Below are positions 1 to 11,304 of a DNA stretch of 64,000 bases, one piece after another. Position 1 is the first letter of the stretch. Each line of letters starts with the position of its first letter. A program made the position numbers and the translations under genes. The stretch comes from Russula earlei. Lineage: Eukaryota; Basidiomycota; Agaricomycetes; Russulales; Russulaceae. The stretch spans positions 62,001 through 126,000 of the forward strand of contig JAGFNK010000085.1 of the NCBI GenBank assembly GCA_025769875.1, written 5' to 3'. The notes under the pieces were generated by a model. That model was not told where the DNA came from. It saw nothing but the letters and a program-made list of their open reading frames with translations, and ran no database searches.

Positions 1-361
1 TGAAATTTCAATCCTGTATTTTTTTCCGACTAATGGGTAGCATTGTTGTGTAAGGTGTTCCATAGGCAGCTGGTCTCGGAATCACGCGCCGGAGGTCATG
101 CGCTCGTCTCACGTTCCCTCGCACCCCTCTCCGAGTCGTCCTTCCTCTCCTCTCACTCGCATCGCCCGGCCTTGACCTCGACACCTCGACACCGCGCCAC
201 GCCCCTCACGCGCACTCGATCCCGATTGACATCATCGCCGCCGTATGCGAGGGCTCGCTGCCCCTAGCGCGCCTCGCGCGTCGCTCTGTCCTCAAGATCA
301 GTCGTAGCATTGTAGGGATACCCTCTCGTCTAAGGCTCGGATCATCGAATCGGGACGCACG

Positions 362-425
362 CAAGTCGACACACACACACTCTCTCACACACACACACTC
401 TCTCTCTCTCTCACACACACACACA

Positions 426-457
<32 letters not shown>

Positions 458-466
458 CTCTCTCTT
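362..466. repeat. Compound (CA)n/(CT)n microsatellite
   Basis: Alternating blocks of CA and CT dinucleotides run for about 100 bp. Such tracts mutate by slippage and often collapse or expand in assemblies. The serine- and valine-rich reading frames across it are artefacts. Confidence 0.9.
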
Positions 467-733
467 CCCCTCTCGCATCTCCTATCTTGACCACGACCGC
501 GCGCCCGCTGCCCCGCCATCGCCTATAGGCCGACGGACCCCAAGAGCAAAAGGACGAGGAATCTCGACCGACGCCACCGTCCTCGCGCCCTCGATCTACA
601 TTTTGACTTGTCAGATACTGTTCATTCCCGCTACACTTCCTTTTCTTTTAGTTTGACTTCGCATTTCGCATCGACGTTCTCGACCACGCGCGCGCCCTCC
701 GTGCGCCTCGCGGTTCAGGGCGCCGCCCTATTC

Positions 734-897
734 TCTTTCCTTCTTTTTCTTTTTCTTTTTCTTTTTCTTTTTCTTTTTCTTTTTCTTTTTCTTTTTCTTT
801 TCTTTTTCTTTTTCTTTTTCTTTTCTTTTTCTTTTTCTTTTTCTTTTTCTTTTTCTTTTTCTTTTTCTTTTTCTTTTTCTTTTTCTTTTTCTTTTTC
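734..897. repeat. (TTTTC)n pentanucleotide tract
   Basis: About 160 bp of nearly pure TTTTC units, with two shorter TTTC interruptions. It ends about 12 bp before a TATATAA motif. Long poly-pyrimidine tracts exclude nucleosomes and are common just upstream of fungal start regions, so this may be a promoter element. The K/E-rich and F/S-rich reading frames across it are not genes. Confidence 0.85.
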
Positions 898-1479
898 CTT
901 GGCTACCGCTATATAAGTTTGTCTTGTCTTCGAGTATAGGGAGATATCGAATCTATCCATCCATCACCAGACACGATACGCGGCCCGCTCATACCTATCG
1001 AATAGAAGACAGTTCCCCCTTTCGTCCGACGCGCCTCGCCCGCGCCGTCGTTACCATCTCGTTCCGCACGCGTTCGCACTCTTGTCCCATCCTCCTTCTC
1101 GTCTACCCTTCCCCTCGGGCGAACGCCCTTTCCCTTAACGCAGCCCATCCGACTAACAATCGACGAACCTCCAGCATCTTATGGTACCAGTATGATGTAT
1201 GTGTTTCATTCACAAGAAACTTTGAGTCTATGTCTCTCGATCATGCGTTCTTGACTCCCTCTTAACTTTTGTGCTCTTCTTGTATTTAAAGTCTGTAGCT
1301 ACCTCTCTTGAATAAAAGTTGACCTCCTCATTCTCTAAAGGGAACTCCGATGCCAGCAACAGCCCGAGGCAGAAGGGTTAGGGCTACACTCCATTCGCTC
1401 GGATCGACATTGTCACAGGTTATCCGACTCGGTAAGCAAATTTTCTCCAAATCAGCGCCGCTCTCACAAGTTGACAGGC

Positions 1480-4400
1480 ATGATCATTCTCCCGGGCCCT
1501 CCAGCCTTGTCGGAAACCAAACATAGCACTTTATTGGCCCAAATTCGCAAGGATGTACCGACCGTCATTTCTGTAGACGCCATCTATATTCATCTAATAC
1601 ACAGCGCCAACGATGATGCCAAAACCGAGTTGTTACAATCTGATTCACGCCCTCGCCGAGCGCTCGATCGTCTCCTATCCTACGGGGACGACATCGCAAT
1701 CGCTGAGACCCGATCCGCCATTCAAGAGGGTTCTGGTGTCATATATGTTCTCCCTAGACCAGGTTCTGTCTCTCCATGGTCGAGCAAAGCCACAGATATA
1801 TCTGTGTTATGCAACTTGGCCAGTCACATCAAGCGTCTCGAGCGTGGCGTTGCCTTCGTCGTACGGATCGATGGCGGTGCCTTGTCCCAACGCGACCTTG
1901 ATCTCTTCGCTCCCCATATACACTGATCGCATGACCCAGACTGCCTCGTTCACCCCCCCCTCTCAAGATGCCATCTTTCGAGAATCGAAATCGGCCCCAC
2001 TTCGTACGGTTGATATCTCCCCAGCAGACATTACCTCGAGGGAGAAACTGGATCGCGCGAATAAGGAGCTTGGACTCGCCCTCGCCTCTGATGAGATCGA
2101 CTACCTCATTGATGCGTTTATTTCAGGTAGCAATCCCATCGACCGCAATCCAACAGACGCAGAACTCTTCATGTTCGCGCAGGTCAACTCGGAGCACTGT
2201 CGACACAAGATCTTCAATGCTTCCTGGACGATCGATGGGACACCTCAACCAATGTCCCTTTTCCAAATGATCCGCAACACGGAAAGCTTGCATCCTACGG
2301 GGACCATCTCAGCTTACTCGGACAATGCAGCCGTCTTCGAGGGAATCCTCGCGCCACGTTTCGGTATCTCCCCAGCACTACCGTCTTTCCCGAATCCTAC
2401 AATCGAACGTCTGTATGGAGGGGCAGAGGAAGAGATGCCTGTCTTGATCAAGGTCGAGACGCATAATCACCCGACGGCCGTATCACCCTATCCTGGCGCC
2501 GCCACAGGTTCGGGTGGCGAAATCCGTGACGAGGGCTCTGTCGGGCGCGGCTCGCGGCCGAAAGCGGGCTTTACCGGCTTTTCGGTCTCCAACTTGCTCA
2601 TCCCGGGCCACATTCAACCTTGGGAGGAGGACTTTGGCCGACCGGCCCACATCGCCAGCGCTCTGGATATCATGATCGAGGGACCCCTCGGCGCAGCAGC
2701 GTTCAACAACGAGTTCGGACGGCCCGCGTTGGCAGGATACTTCCGTACGTTTGCGGAACGTGAACCAGGTCCGGACGGTATGATACGTGGCTATCACAAA
2801 CCGATCATGCTCGCGGGAGGTCTGGGGAACGTGCGTCCGCAGTTCGCGCGCAAATCCAAGATTACGCCAGGCGCCAAACTCGTCGTCCTTGGCGGACCAG
2901 GGATGCTGATCGGGCTCGGGGGCGGAGCAGCGTCGAGTCAGGCATTAGGGACAGGCGACGCAGCGCTCGACTTTGCGTCCGTGCAGCGGGATAACGCGGA
3001 GATGCAACGGCGCTGCCAGCAAGTCATCGACGCGTGTGTTGACCGCGGAACCGAGAACCCAATCCTGAGCATCCACGACGTCGGCGCTGGCGGGCTGTCC
3101 AACGCGTTCCCGGAGCTCGTGCACGATTCGGGCCTAGGCGCCATTTTCGAGATCCGTGACGTGCCCCTTGCGGATGGTTCGCTCACGCCGATGGAGATAT
3201 GGTGCAACGAGTCTCAGGAGCGGTACGTCCTCGCGGTGGATCCTACCCACGAGGACACCTTCCACGCCATCGCCACCCGCGAGCGCTGCCCGTTTGCGGT
3301 CGTCGGCATCGCAACAGAGACGGAGGACCTCGTGGTGACGGACCGCCTGTTCGGCAGCGATGTCGTCCGCCTCAGAATGTCCACTCTCTTCGGCAAGCCG
3401 CCACGTATGACGCGGAGTGACTCCACCCGCGTTGCGGAGCGCGTCGAGTTTGATGCGACGCTCACTGCGTACATCCCTTCTGAGCCTCTGCTCCCCGTGC
3501 GACTCGTCGAGGCCGTTGCGCGCGTGTTGCGCTTGCCGAGTGTCGGCTCCAAGTCGTTCCTCATCACCATTGGCGATCGGAGCGTCACGGGACTCGTCGT
3601 GCGCGATCAGATGGTCGGTCCCTGGCAGGTGCCCGTCGCCGACGTTGCCGTCACACGCGCGTCGTACGGCTTTGGCGTCCGCACGGGCGAGGCAATGGCA
3701 CTGGGCGAGCGCACACCGCTTGCCCTCCTTTCCGCACCAGCCGCAGCGCGCATGGCCGTTGGCGAGGCGCTCACGAATCTGGCCGCGGCACGCGTGCGCG
3801 AATTGGGGCGCGTCAAGCTGAGCGCGAACTGGATGAGCGCGGCAAGCGTGTCCGGAGAGGGTGCCGCGCTGTATGCCGCGGTGCGCGCGATCGGGATGGA
3901 GCTCTGTCCAGCACTGGGCATCGGTGTTCCGGTCGGGAAGGACTCCATGTCGATGGCAATGAGATGGCGCGACCACGAGAACGGCGAGGATCGGGCCGTC
4001 ACGGCCCCGTTGTCCCTCATCGTCACGGCATTTGCGGGAGTTCAGGACGTCGGTGGGACGTGGACACCTCAGTTGCGTACGGACGTGAATGGCCCGACCG
4101 TCCTGATCTACTTTGACCTCGCACATGGGAAACAACGAGTGGGTGGGTCGGCATTAGCGCAGGTGTTCAGACAAATTGGGTCGACAGCGCCGGACGTGGA
4201 GGACCCACAGCTACTCAAGGCATTCTTCGATGCATGTCAGGCGGTTCGACGTATCGATCCGGAACTCGTGCTGGCATATCACGACCGCTCGGACGGCGGC
4301 ATTTTCACGACGGTGGCAGAAATGGCGTTTGCTGGGCGCGTTGGACTGGAGATCAATCTGAATGCGTTGCACCCCGTTCACGGCCCGTTCGAAGCGCTGT

Positions 4401-5545
4401 TTAACGAAGAACTTGGCGCAGTCATGCAAGTGCAGGAATCTCAAGTTGCTCGCCTAGTAGAGGTCTTTGTCTCAAACGGCTTCGAGTCTACGTCGATTCA
4501 TGCCATTGGCAAGGTGCTTCCGGGTTCCAAAGAAGAGTCGTTCACGATAGTGCATGACGGAAAGACACTGTTTTCGAGTACTCGCGCTGTCCTTCAACAA
4601 CTCTGGGCCGAAACGTCCTTCCAGATGCAGTCACTTCGTGATAACCCCGACTGCGCAGCAGAGGAATTCGGATTGATCGCCGATGAGGCCCACACTGGAC
4701 TCCTGTATGACCTCACATTTACCCCTAGTCCGAGCCGCCCCCTCTTCCGCCGGCCCAAAGTGGCCATCCTGCGGGAGCAGGGCGTAAATGGACATGCCGA
4801 GATGGCATGGGCATTCACGGCCGCCGGATTTGATGCCGTGGACGTGCACATGTCTGACCTCATCGCTGGCGTCGTCGACTTGGCTGAGTTCCGTGGGCTC
4901 GCTGCCTGCGGCGGATTCTCGTACGGCGACGTGCTGGGAGCGGGCGCGGGCTGGGCGCACGCGGCGCTGTTCCACGAAGGCGCAAGGGAGTCGTTCGAAT
5001 CGTTCTTCGCGCGCGACGACGCGTTCGCGCTTGGCGTGTGCAACGGGTGCCAGTTCCTTAGCCACATGCGTGAGGTGATTCCGGGTGCCGAACTGTGGCC
5101 GCGCTTCAAGGAGAACGACAGTGGGCGATTCGAGGCGCGTGCTGTGCTCGTCGAGGTTGTGGACAACTTGGTGACGCAGGACTCGGTGTTCCTTCGTGGC
5201 ATGGCTGGCTCACGGCTGCCGGTGGCAGTGGCCCATGGTGAGGGACGCGCGCAATTTGTTCCGGGCGCGCTGGAGGCCTTCAATGCTCAGGGCCTCGGAG
5301 CGGTGCGCTACGTCGATGGCGTTGGTAAACCAACCGAAGTGTATCCTCTTAACCCAAACGGAAGCCCGGGCGGGCTTACGGGCGTGCAGACGGCGAGTGG
5401 ACGTGTGCTCGCATTGATGCCTCACCCGGAGCGCGTGGTCACGCTGGAGAGTAACAGCTGGTATCCTCCTAAGATGAAGGAGTCGTGGGGCGGAGTGGGG
5501 CCATGGTTCCGACTATTCCAGAATGCACGGCAGTGGTGTGGCTAA
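1480..5545 (+). CDS. ADE6: Phosphoribosylformylglycinamidine (FGAM) synthase, with one extra base at about 1924
   Basis: Large-type FGAM synthase catalyses the fourth step of de novo purine synthesis: FGAR plus glutamine plus ATP gives FGAM. It is cytosolic. The N-terminal domain ([17 protein letters not shown]) is followed by the AIR-synthase-like core ([37 protein letters not shown]). The C-terminal glutaminase domain has the nucleophile Cys in [10 protein letters not shown] and the MPHPERV segment. The start is the ATG at 1480, just before the conserved PGPPALSE. The reading frame breaks at 1924: the first frame hits TGA after HIH, while the frame one base later continues DRMTQ. Dropping that single T gives 1354 residues, almost the yeast length. 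No intron is visible in 4 kb. The extra base is either a sequence error or a recent lesion; the rest is perfectly conserved. Confidence 0.95.
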
Positions 5546-5763
5546 GGTAAGATCGATTTTTGCCTCTCTTCGTGGGTTGAACTTATTGAGGTTTAGGTGT
5601 GGAGTTTGGAGTAAGTAAAAATGTAGTAGCAAAGTATGTGACATCATGCATTCCCCTCCGTTCGTCATCGTCATGGAGTGCGTCACCAAGCCCCTGGTGG
5701 AATCGACCATAAAAAGGCGTCGTGCTCGCACTTGAGATCTTATACTCTCTCCCAATTACAATC

Positions 5764-6193
5764 ATGTCCAGCAACGACAATAACAGCTCGCAGCCTACGT
5801 GGGTTCTTCCCGAAAATGTCATTCTGACTCTGATTCTATCTCCCTTGCCACAGCAAAACCTCGGGGCAGTACCACTCGGTCAAGGGGACTGTTGTAGAGA
5901 CTATCGGTGACGTGACCGGTGCACAATCATGGTCCCAGTCTGGCAAGCAGGAGCACGCGGCCGGTGAGGCAGAGGTCGACGCTGCCAAGGTCAAGGGATA
6001 CGCCGAGGGTACGTTCGACAAACTAGCCGGAAAGAAGGACGCCGTTGTCGGCGGCATTACTGGCGATCGTCAGCAAGAGGCATCCGGTGTGTATTCTTTC
6101 CCTCATTCGCAGTTGCCATTATTGACGTGTTTATCCTCAGGCATCACCCAGCGCGAGAAAGGACAGGCCCAGCAGGACCTTAACCGTACTTGA
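5764..6193 (+). CDS. CsbD-like stress-response protein
   Basis: Small soluble protein of the CsbD-like family, whose bacterial members are general-stress proteins and whose fungal members are abundant but of unknown mechanism. I place exons at 5764-5798, 5854-6086 and 6141-6193. The 55 nt intron is needed to join PT to [13 protein letters not shown]. The 54 nt second intron happens to be an open multiple of three, so a naive ORF reads through it. Typical features are the repeated A/G/K/E-rich segments [31 protein letters not shown] and the C-terminal [11 protein letters not shown]. It is hydrophilic with no signal peptide. It starts about 220 bp after FGAM synthase on the same strand, with a TATA-like ATAAAAAG at about 5711. 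Confidence 0.85.
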
Positions 6194-6504
6194 CTGTTCA
6201 CATGAACGGGCACTTGCTCATTGACATTGTTTATATGTACGATACACTTCCAGAAAACCATATAATTAGACAAAACCGACTGTAATGGCTGCGGACTTCA
6301 ATAAGGTTATTTGTGTTCTGGTGTTCAAGCGGTCCTCATCGTTGTCGTCGTCGCCGACAACACTGGTCCGAGCGGTGACGTGACTGGGCCGCTGTCGGAG
6401 CTTTCGGCAGTTAGCGAGTTTTGCCCACTGCGCTGCGCTGAGCTGAGATATCACAAGCGCCGCTCTCGGTTCTACGCTCAATCTTTATCTCATCCATTAC
6501 TACC

Positions 6505-7233
6505 ATGACCACCGTTTCTCCCTTTGCCCGTAGCAGCGCTTTCCTTGATGAGCCTCGTCTTCCAAGCCGCGAACAAACGGTATGTATCAAGATCCGGAGC
6601 AGCATTCTCGTTCCCAGCCGGGATTGACCGGTGCTATTAGATTGAGGAAATGTACAGCGTCCCGGAGAGTTTTCTAGAGATAGAGGTGCGGAATCCACAG
6701 ACCCACGGCGAGTAGTTGTGTTTATCGTATTGACCATTTTATGCCTAATAAGTCACATCTACGTTTTTAGGGTTCGGCCGTAAGATGTATACAGACTATG
6801 AAATTGTGTGCAAGGTGTGTCCCCCGACTTTGGCACTCTTTTTATTGGTTTCTTCATGCTGACAAGGTATATCTCATAGACGAATATTCCTGCATTCAAG
6901 CTCCGCCATTCTCTTGTGCGCCGGCGCTATTCAGACTTTGAAGCGTTCCGTGACATCCTCGAGCATGAGTCGACTCGCGTGAATATCCCCCCGCTCCCAG
7001 GCAAGGTCTTCACAAACCGGTTCTCGGACGAGGTTATCGAGACCCGACGGGAGGGTCTCGAGCGCTTCCTCAGCATTGTTGCGGGACACCCTCTCCTCCA
7101 GGTTCGTCCACTGCTACAACTTTTTGACACCACGCTCAGTCGAGCCGTGTCTCATCGACCGGTACAGACGGGCAGCAAGGTCCTGTGCGCATTCCTTCAG
7201 GATCCGGATTGGGACAAGGCGCGTTGGGCTTGA
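6505..7233 (+). CDS. SNX3: Sorting nexin SNX3/Grd19 (PX domain)
   Basis: Small single-PX sorting nexin. The family binds PI3P on early endosomes and works with retromer to recycle cargo to the Golgi. I place five exons at 6505-6579, 6641-6707, 6771-6814, 6880-7101 and 7168-7233, giving 157 residues, the normal length. Hallmarks are [28 protein letters not shown] with the PI3P-binding RRYSDF arginine, the PPLPGK loop and the C-terminal [16 protein letters not shown]. The intron between exons 2 and 3 only keeps frame if the donor is GC (G|GCGAGT at 6708); the GT donor three bases later gives a stop. Alternative frames in the last intron are not coding. Confidence 0.92.
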
Positions 7234-7979
7234 TTGTCGTCGGTGTGAGATATCCTGTTGGATCGACATACGCTGCCTGTCTGGCTGCCCAGTATATTCT
7301 TACTCCACTGTCGTCTTATTCGCTATTGGCGGATCATATGGTATATCATTGATCCAGTTTCACCTTTCTTTCACCGCCAATTGGCCAGCCCCGTTCTTCT
7401 CGAATACCCTTTCTCAGAGAACCAATTTAAGGAGAGAGGGAACCTGTAATTTAGCCGTCCCTCCCAATTGCTCGATCGACACTGCTAGCTTCGAGATGGG
7501 GATGAACATCTCACGTGTCCCGTTGAGCTAACACGCATCGTGGCATTCCTCAGACACTGGTGGTAAAGATCAAACACTCCACATTGGTGTTGCCAGCGAT
7601 GGTAGGTCCTGGATTACGTTCCGATCAAACACCAACAAGCTGTACTGTATCATCAAATAATACAATTGTTGGTCATCCTCCACAATGACATATTGCAGTG
7701 TGCCATGTCTCCCAACCTGAGCTGCATGGGAGGTGCATGCATGCAGGTACAGTAGCAATGAAAAAAAAATAATGATATTCACAGTTCACAGTAAGGCACT
7801 CAAGACTGTCATACGTTTTCGCACAGCTCACAAAGCACAATCTGATGGTGGTTCTTGAAGGCGGACAAAGTGTGAGTCACCAAAATTGATACCCGGATTT
7901 TTCGGCCAAGCCAGTGTGTTAGCACTTGAATCCATGAAAGGAACTTGACTTCGATCATACTCTCCCATATGTCCAACAA
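7234..7979. other. Intergenic stretch between SNX3 and the hypothetical gene
   Basis: SNX3 3' flank and AT-rich DNA. I see no gene, RNA or repeat I can support; short ORFs here have no recognisable features. Confidence 0.5.
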
Positions 7980-8717
7980 TCACCCAAAGCAGTTATCATG
8001 CCAATGGTGTTGACCTTTGGGAAGGAGGCAAAGGCATGACAAGCCTGCTGAGTGGTCTGCCAGAACACGTGGGTGAAGTCGAGGAACCAGGCAAGAGCGA
8101 ACAGCTGGTTTTATTTCCACCAGCAATAAAGGGCAGACGAGATAGCTGAGAGGAATATCAATGGTACGATGTGGCAGATTGACTGTTGTTTTAAAAAGCA
8201 GCTGGGTAAAATCTGGAATCCGGGTAGAATGGATTTGCTGCGGAGGGGTTGGGACTTGGATGGATGACAGGAACTTTGGGGGAGTCTGAGGGGGACCTGG
8301 GTATTGTTCCAAAACTTCAGGGCTAGGTGCAGTGGATGTATACTTATCCATGCGAAACTGTGGGTAGGTGACGGTAAACCATCCCTTGTCCGGTGAGACC
8401 CCTTGGAACAAATGGTGTACAATCAAGTTCCAAGGCCCATACCACGGAGCTTCTCGAGAATGTTTGCTGGCTTCCGCAATGGAAAGGGCTAAAGCCCAGT
8501 CAAAGGGGGTCTGGGACTTGAGATCTCGAACAGGCATGTTGTGGTGTGTCCGGGGACGTGCAGGTGAGACAGAGCAAAGCTGTTGGACCGAAGAGCGAAC
8601 ATCGATCAGAGAGCCAAGGTGGGGAACAAGCCAAGACCTAGAACGCAAGGCGCAGATGTGGGTGATTCGTCGAGCGGTCATCCAAGGGAAGAGAGGGGAG
8701 AGGGGAGAGGAAATCAT
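7980..8717 (-). CDS. Hypothetical protein with PD...ExK-like motif
   Basis: An open frame of 245 codons with natural-looking composition and clear blocks: SVQQLCSV, RTHHNMPVRDL, HSREAPWYGPWN, then a variable acidic/proline linker, TPPKFLSSIQVPTPP, RIPDFTQLLF and LLLVEIKP. It resembles a lineage-specific family repeated in Agaricomycete genomes. The spacing of IPDF and LLLVEIKP (P-D ... E-x-K) fits the core of a PD-(D/E)XK nuclease fold, which is my inference and not proven. The C-terminal part after about residue 205 lacks features and may be run-on past a decayed end. It sits at the border of the transposon island, so it may be a transposon passenger. The start is uncertain. Confidence 0.45.
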   Translation of the reverse strand: MISSPLSPLFPWMTARRITHICALRSRSWLVPHLGSLIDVRSSVQQLCSVSPARPRTHHNMPVRDLKSQTPFDWALALSIAEASKHSREAPWYGPWNLIVHHLFQGVSPDKGWFTVTYPQFRMDKYTSTAPSPEVLEQYPGPPQTPPKFLSSIQVPTPPQQIHSTRIPDFTQLLFKTTVNLPHRTIDIPLSYLVCPLLLVEIKPAVRSCLVPRLHPRVLADHSAGLSCLCLLPKGQHHWHDNCFG

Positions 8718-8749
8718 GAGAGCTCTGATGGCGGGGAGCGATTGAGGTG

Positions 8750-10735
8750 AAGGTGAAGACGATGATGGTTATTTGTTGCAAGTGAAGGTACAGTACCGTA
8801 ACCCTATATACGACTACTTGGAATACATGATGTGGACGTTGGTCCCCAATAGAAATTGGTACATGCTGTAGCAAGCGCGGGGACGCGTGAGTGAGTTCAT
8901 GATCAAGCGGGAAGAGGAGAGAAGGGGGGAGAGGAGGAGGAGCAAGTGGTCCACACGACTTTTGATGCTTCTTGTTTTTCTCAGGCAGAGGTGATTGGGT
9001 TGCAAAGAGGATCTTATTCAGAACTGTAGCTAAACAGTTTATATACAGGAGAGGGTACTAAAGAGCGTCCGAATGCGAGCGTTTTTGACGAATTGTCAGC
9101 GGCGTTGGTAGTGACGGAGGCATCGGCGATGGTGAGAGGCGATGGCGATGGCGGCGGAGATGACAGAAGAGGCGAGTGGCGGGTGACGACGGAGTGGTGA
9201 CGGCGATGGCGATGGCGGGCAGTGTTGCTGTGGCTGCTGGCTGAGGCATCGGCGATGGTGACGAAGGAAGATGCGAGGGCGGTGGCGGAAGAGGCGACGG
9301 AGGGTGAGGGTCGTGGGAGATGAGGACGAAGGCGGTGACGAGATGGCGGCGGACGTGGAGGTAGAGGATGCGTGGGCGGCTTGCGCGGGGGTGGCGTTTG
9401 TCGTCTTGCGGCGGCGATGGCGGGGTCGTCTCCACTGCAGGTGTCGGCGGCAGACGTGGGCGAGAGCGCGTGAACGGGCGGGGAGGCGATGTGGGAGGTG
9501 GCGTGCGGTGTGCTGTTGGCGGCGGCTGCTTCCTGCGGCGGCTGCTTCTGCTCCTGTTGTGGTGTGTCGTGGCTAAGTTCATGGCCGAGGACTCGGGCGG
9601 TGCTGGTGGCGAGATGTGGCGACGGTGCTGCGGTGCTGGTGTCGCGCGAGACTACTACTAAGGCGGCTGGCGCTGGGGGTGTTGGTGAGACCAAGGAGGC
9701 GGAGGCGAACGGAACTGGAGCAGCGGCGGAGACGGACGGAGCGGGGGCGACAACGGAGGGTGCGGTGGCGGGAGGGGAGACGGCAGTGGACGACGCGGAG
9801 GCGACGGCAGATGGCGGGGAAGCGGTGGGGGGAACGGAGGCGGGTGGCAGGACTAGGGGCGTGGTTGTGGCGGCTGACTGAGCTTGTGCGACGGCGGAGG
9901 CGGACGGAGCAGAAGCGACGACTGAGGGCACGGCAGCGGTGGGTGAGACGATGGAGACAAAGACAGGGACGGCTGATGCTAAGTCGGCGGCTGGCACGAC
10001 TGAGGCTACTGTGGCGGCGGACGGGGCTGACGAGACTGAGATGACGGTTGGCGAGACTGAGGCTAAGGCGGCGATGGCAGACGAGACTGAAGTGACGATT
10101 GAGGGAGGAGGAGGAATGATGGGCGAGGCAGGCAGGGCTGAGGACGAGAGAGTGGAGAGGACGGAGGGCGTGGCTAAGGATACGGCGGGTGAACCTGAGG
10201 CGGCAGCGGACGAGGCTAAGACGAGAGTGGCGGCGGCGGACGCTTGTGCTGCGACGTCGGTGACTGACAGAGCGGAGGTGATGACGGAGGGCACGGCGGC
10301 AGGGGGCGATGCAGGGACGACGACTGGTGGTGCTACTGAGGGCGCGGGGGCAATGGCGGCGGCGGCGGCGGGTGTAGATGTGGTGGCGGAGGTGGGGGAA
10401 GCAGAGACAGCGGCTGGAGAGGCTGAGGCTCGGGCCATTGGGGCGGGCGGAGCGACGACGAAGGTGGACGAAAGTGAGGTGGCGGTGATGACGACTGGGC
10501 AACGGAGAGATGGCGGCGGAAGCTGGTGACGTGGAGGCAATGATGAGCGGTGCTGGACGTGCAGGAACTGTGGGGACGACGGGAGAGGGAGTGGGCGTAG
10601 GGTAGGTGTAATCGTCTTTGTCTTCATTGACGGAGCAAAGTTGGCGTTCCGAGCGGATGTGATGAGAGAAGATGTCGATTACCGTCTTGAATACCTCTCG
10701 ACGTTCTTTTTTTTTTTTTTTTTTTAAATCCGAAT
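8750..10735 (-). mobile_element. Gag-like/LTR retroelement fragment, minus strand
   Basis: Read on -, the piece starts abruptly at an A-rich run (T-run at about 10709-10727). It enters a gag-like segment (VFKTVIDIFS, then NEDKDDYTYPTPTP) and continues as a long Ala/Ser/Pro/Thr low-complexity stretch. It ends in an LTR-like region with a TATA box (gtatataaac on -, about 9045) followed by agttctgaataagatcctc and ctctttgcaaccca. The same order (gag segment, PTPTP, low complexity, LTR with gtatataa and ctctttgcaaccca) recurs on + at 23.3-25.3 kb. No protease, reverse transcriptase or integrase is present, so this is a truncated or gag-only non-autonomous copy. The 537-codon frame here is not a host gene. 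This copy is rich in CpG, unlike its relatives. Confidence 0.65.
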
Positions 10736-10854
10736 TTGCATTCCGCTGCGCGTAAAACATGATAGAGAGGCGGTCACGGGCATGATATGCGACGTAATGT
10801 GATTAGGTGTTTATGGGTTTTGGGTTGTCCGCTGGGGCGGTATGACAGCAATAG

Positions 10855-11010
10855 AGTACAGTCAACTCTCTCATAACCCATGCTGTGATAACCCATAATC
10901 TGTAATAACCCATAGAATTTCATGTCCACCGATTGTGTTCCTAATTAAAACCCATAAACCTTCAATACTCAATAACACATAGCTCAGCTCTTGTCCATAA
11001 CCCATAATAA
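10855..11010. repeat. Pogo/Fot1-like terminal sequence with ATAACCCATA repeats
   Basis: TACAGTCAACTCTC at about 10857 is followed by five or more spaced copies of ATAACCCATA/AACCCATA. A TA dinucleotide followed by CAGTCAACTCTC and short A/T-rich direct repeats is typical of pogo/Tigger-type terminal inverted repeats. I did not find the matching opposite end, so this is a partial or degenerate terminus. Confidence 0.35.
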
Positions 11011-11304
11011 GTGCCCCACTAACCAAATTTGGTGACCTCCATGGTGAGAATTTAGTACCCAGGCAATGGAACATGTGCCTTGGGAAGGCAGGCTGGTAGA
11101 CTTTGACGCGTCATAGAAAGAGGTGATGAAGTGAGGCAAATGACTGTGAAGTTGAGTGAAGAGAGAGAGAGCAAGAGGGTTGCATGTGAGGAGTTTTTGA
11201 GAACAGAGAACACAACACTGATAAATTTGCAGCTAATAGTAGGCCTTTTATTGTCATTTTCATGTGACCTTGCCCTTGCCATTTTTGGATGTCATTTCGA
11301 GTGC

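Larger units (their letters stand above)
1..1479. other. Gene-free leader upstream of FGAM synthase
   Basis: I see no convincing protein-coding gene here. The stretch holds a compound CA/CT microsatellite, a long TTTTC tract, a TATATAA box at 910-916 directly after that tract, and an AATAAA-like signal near 1311. The ORFs in it are low-complexity or unlike any family I know. The pyrimidine tract followed by a TATA box would suit a promoter, either for FGAM synthase, whose ATG is about 560 bp downstream, or for a short non-coding transcript ending near 1.32 kb. That is inference only. Confidence 0.5.

Noticed and set aside
206..478. 90-codon minus ORF over the CA/CT microsatellite
   Set aside because: Repeat translation only.
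715..960. K/E-rich and F/S-rich ORFs across the TTTTC tract
   Set aside because: Pure simple-repeat translation, no protein features.
1924..1927. Programmed +1 frameshift at the FGAM TGA codon
   Set aside because: No slippery motif or stimulator seen, and unrelated genes show the same one-base problem, which fits sequence error better.
3134..4135. 333-codon minus ORF inside FGAM synthase
   Set aside because: Antisense shadow of a GC-rich conserved gene; composition follows the sense codons.
9014..10627. 537-codon minus ORF as a host gene
   Set aside because: Low-complexity tail of a repeated gag-like element; homologues in the same window are broken.
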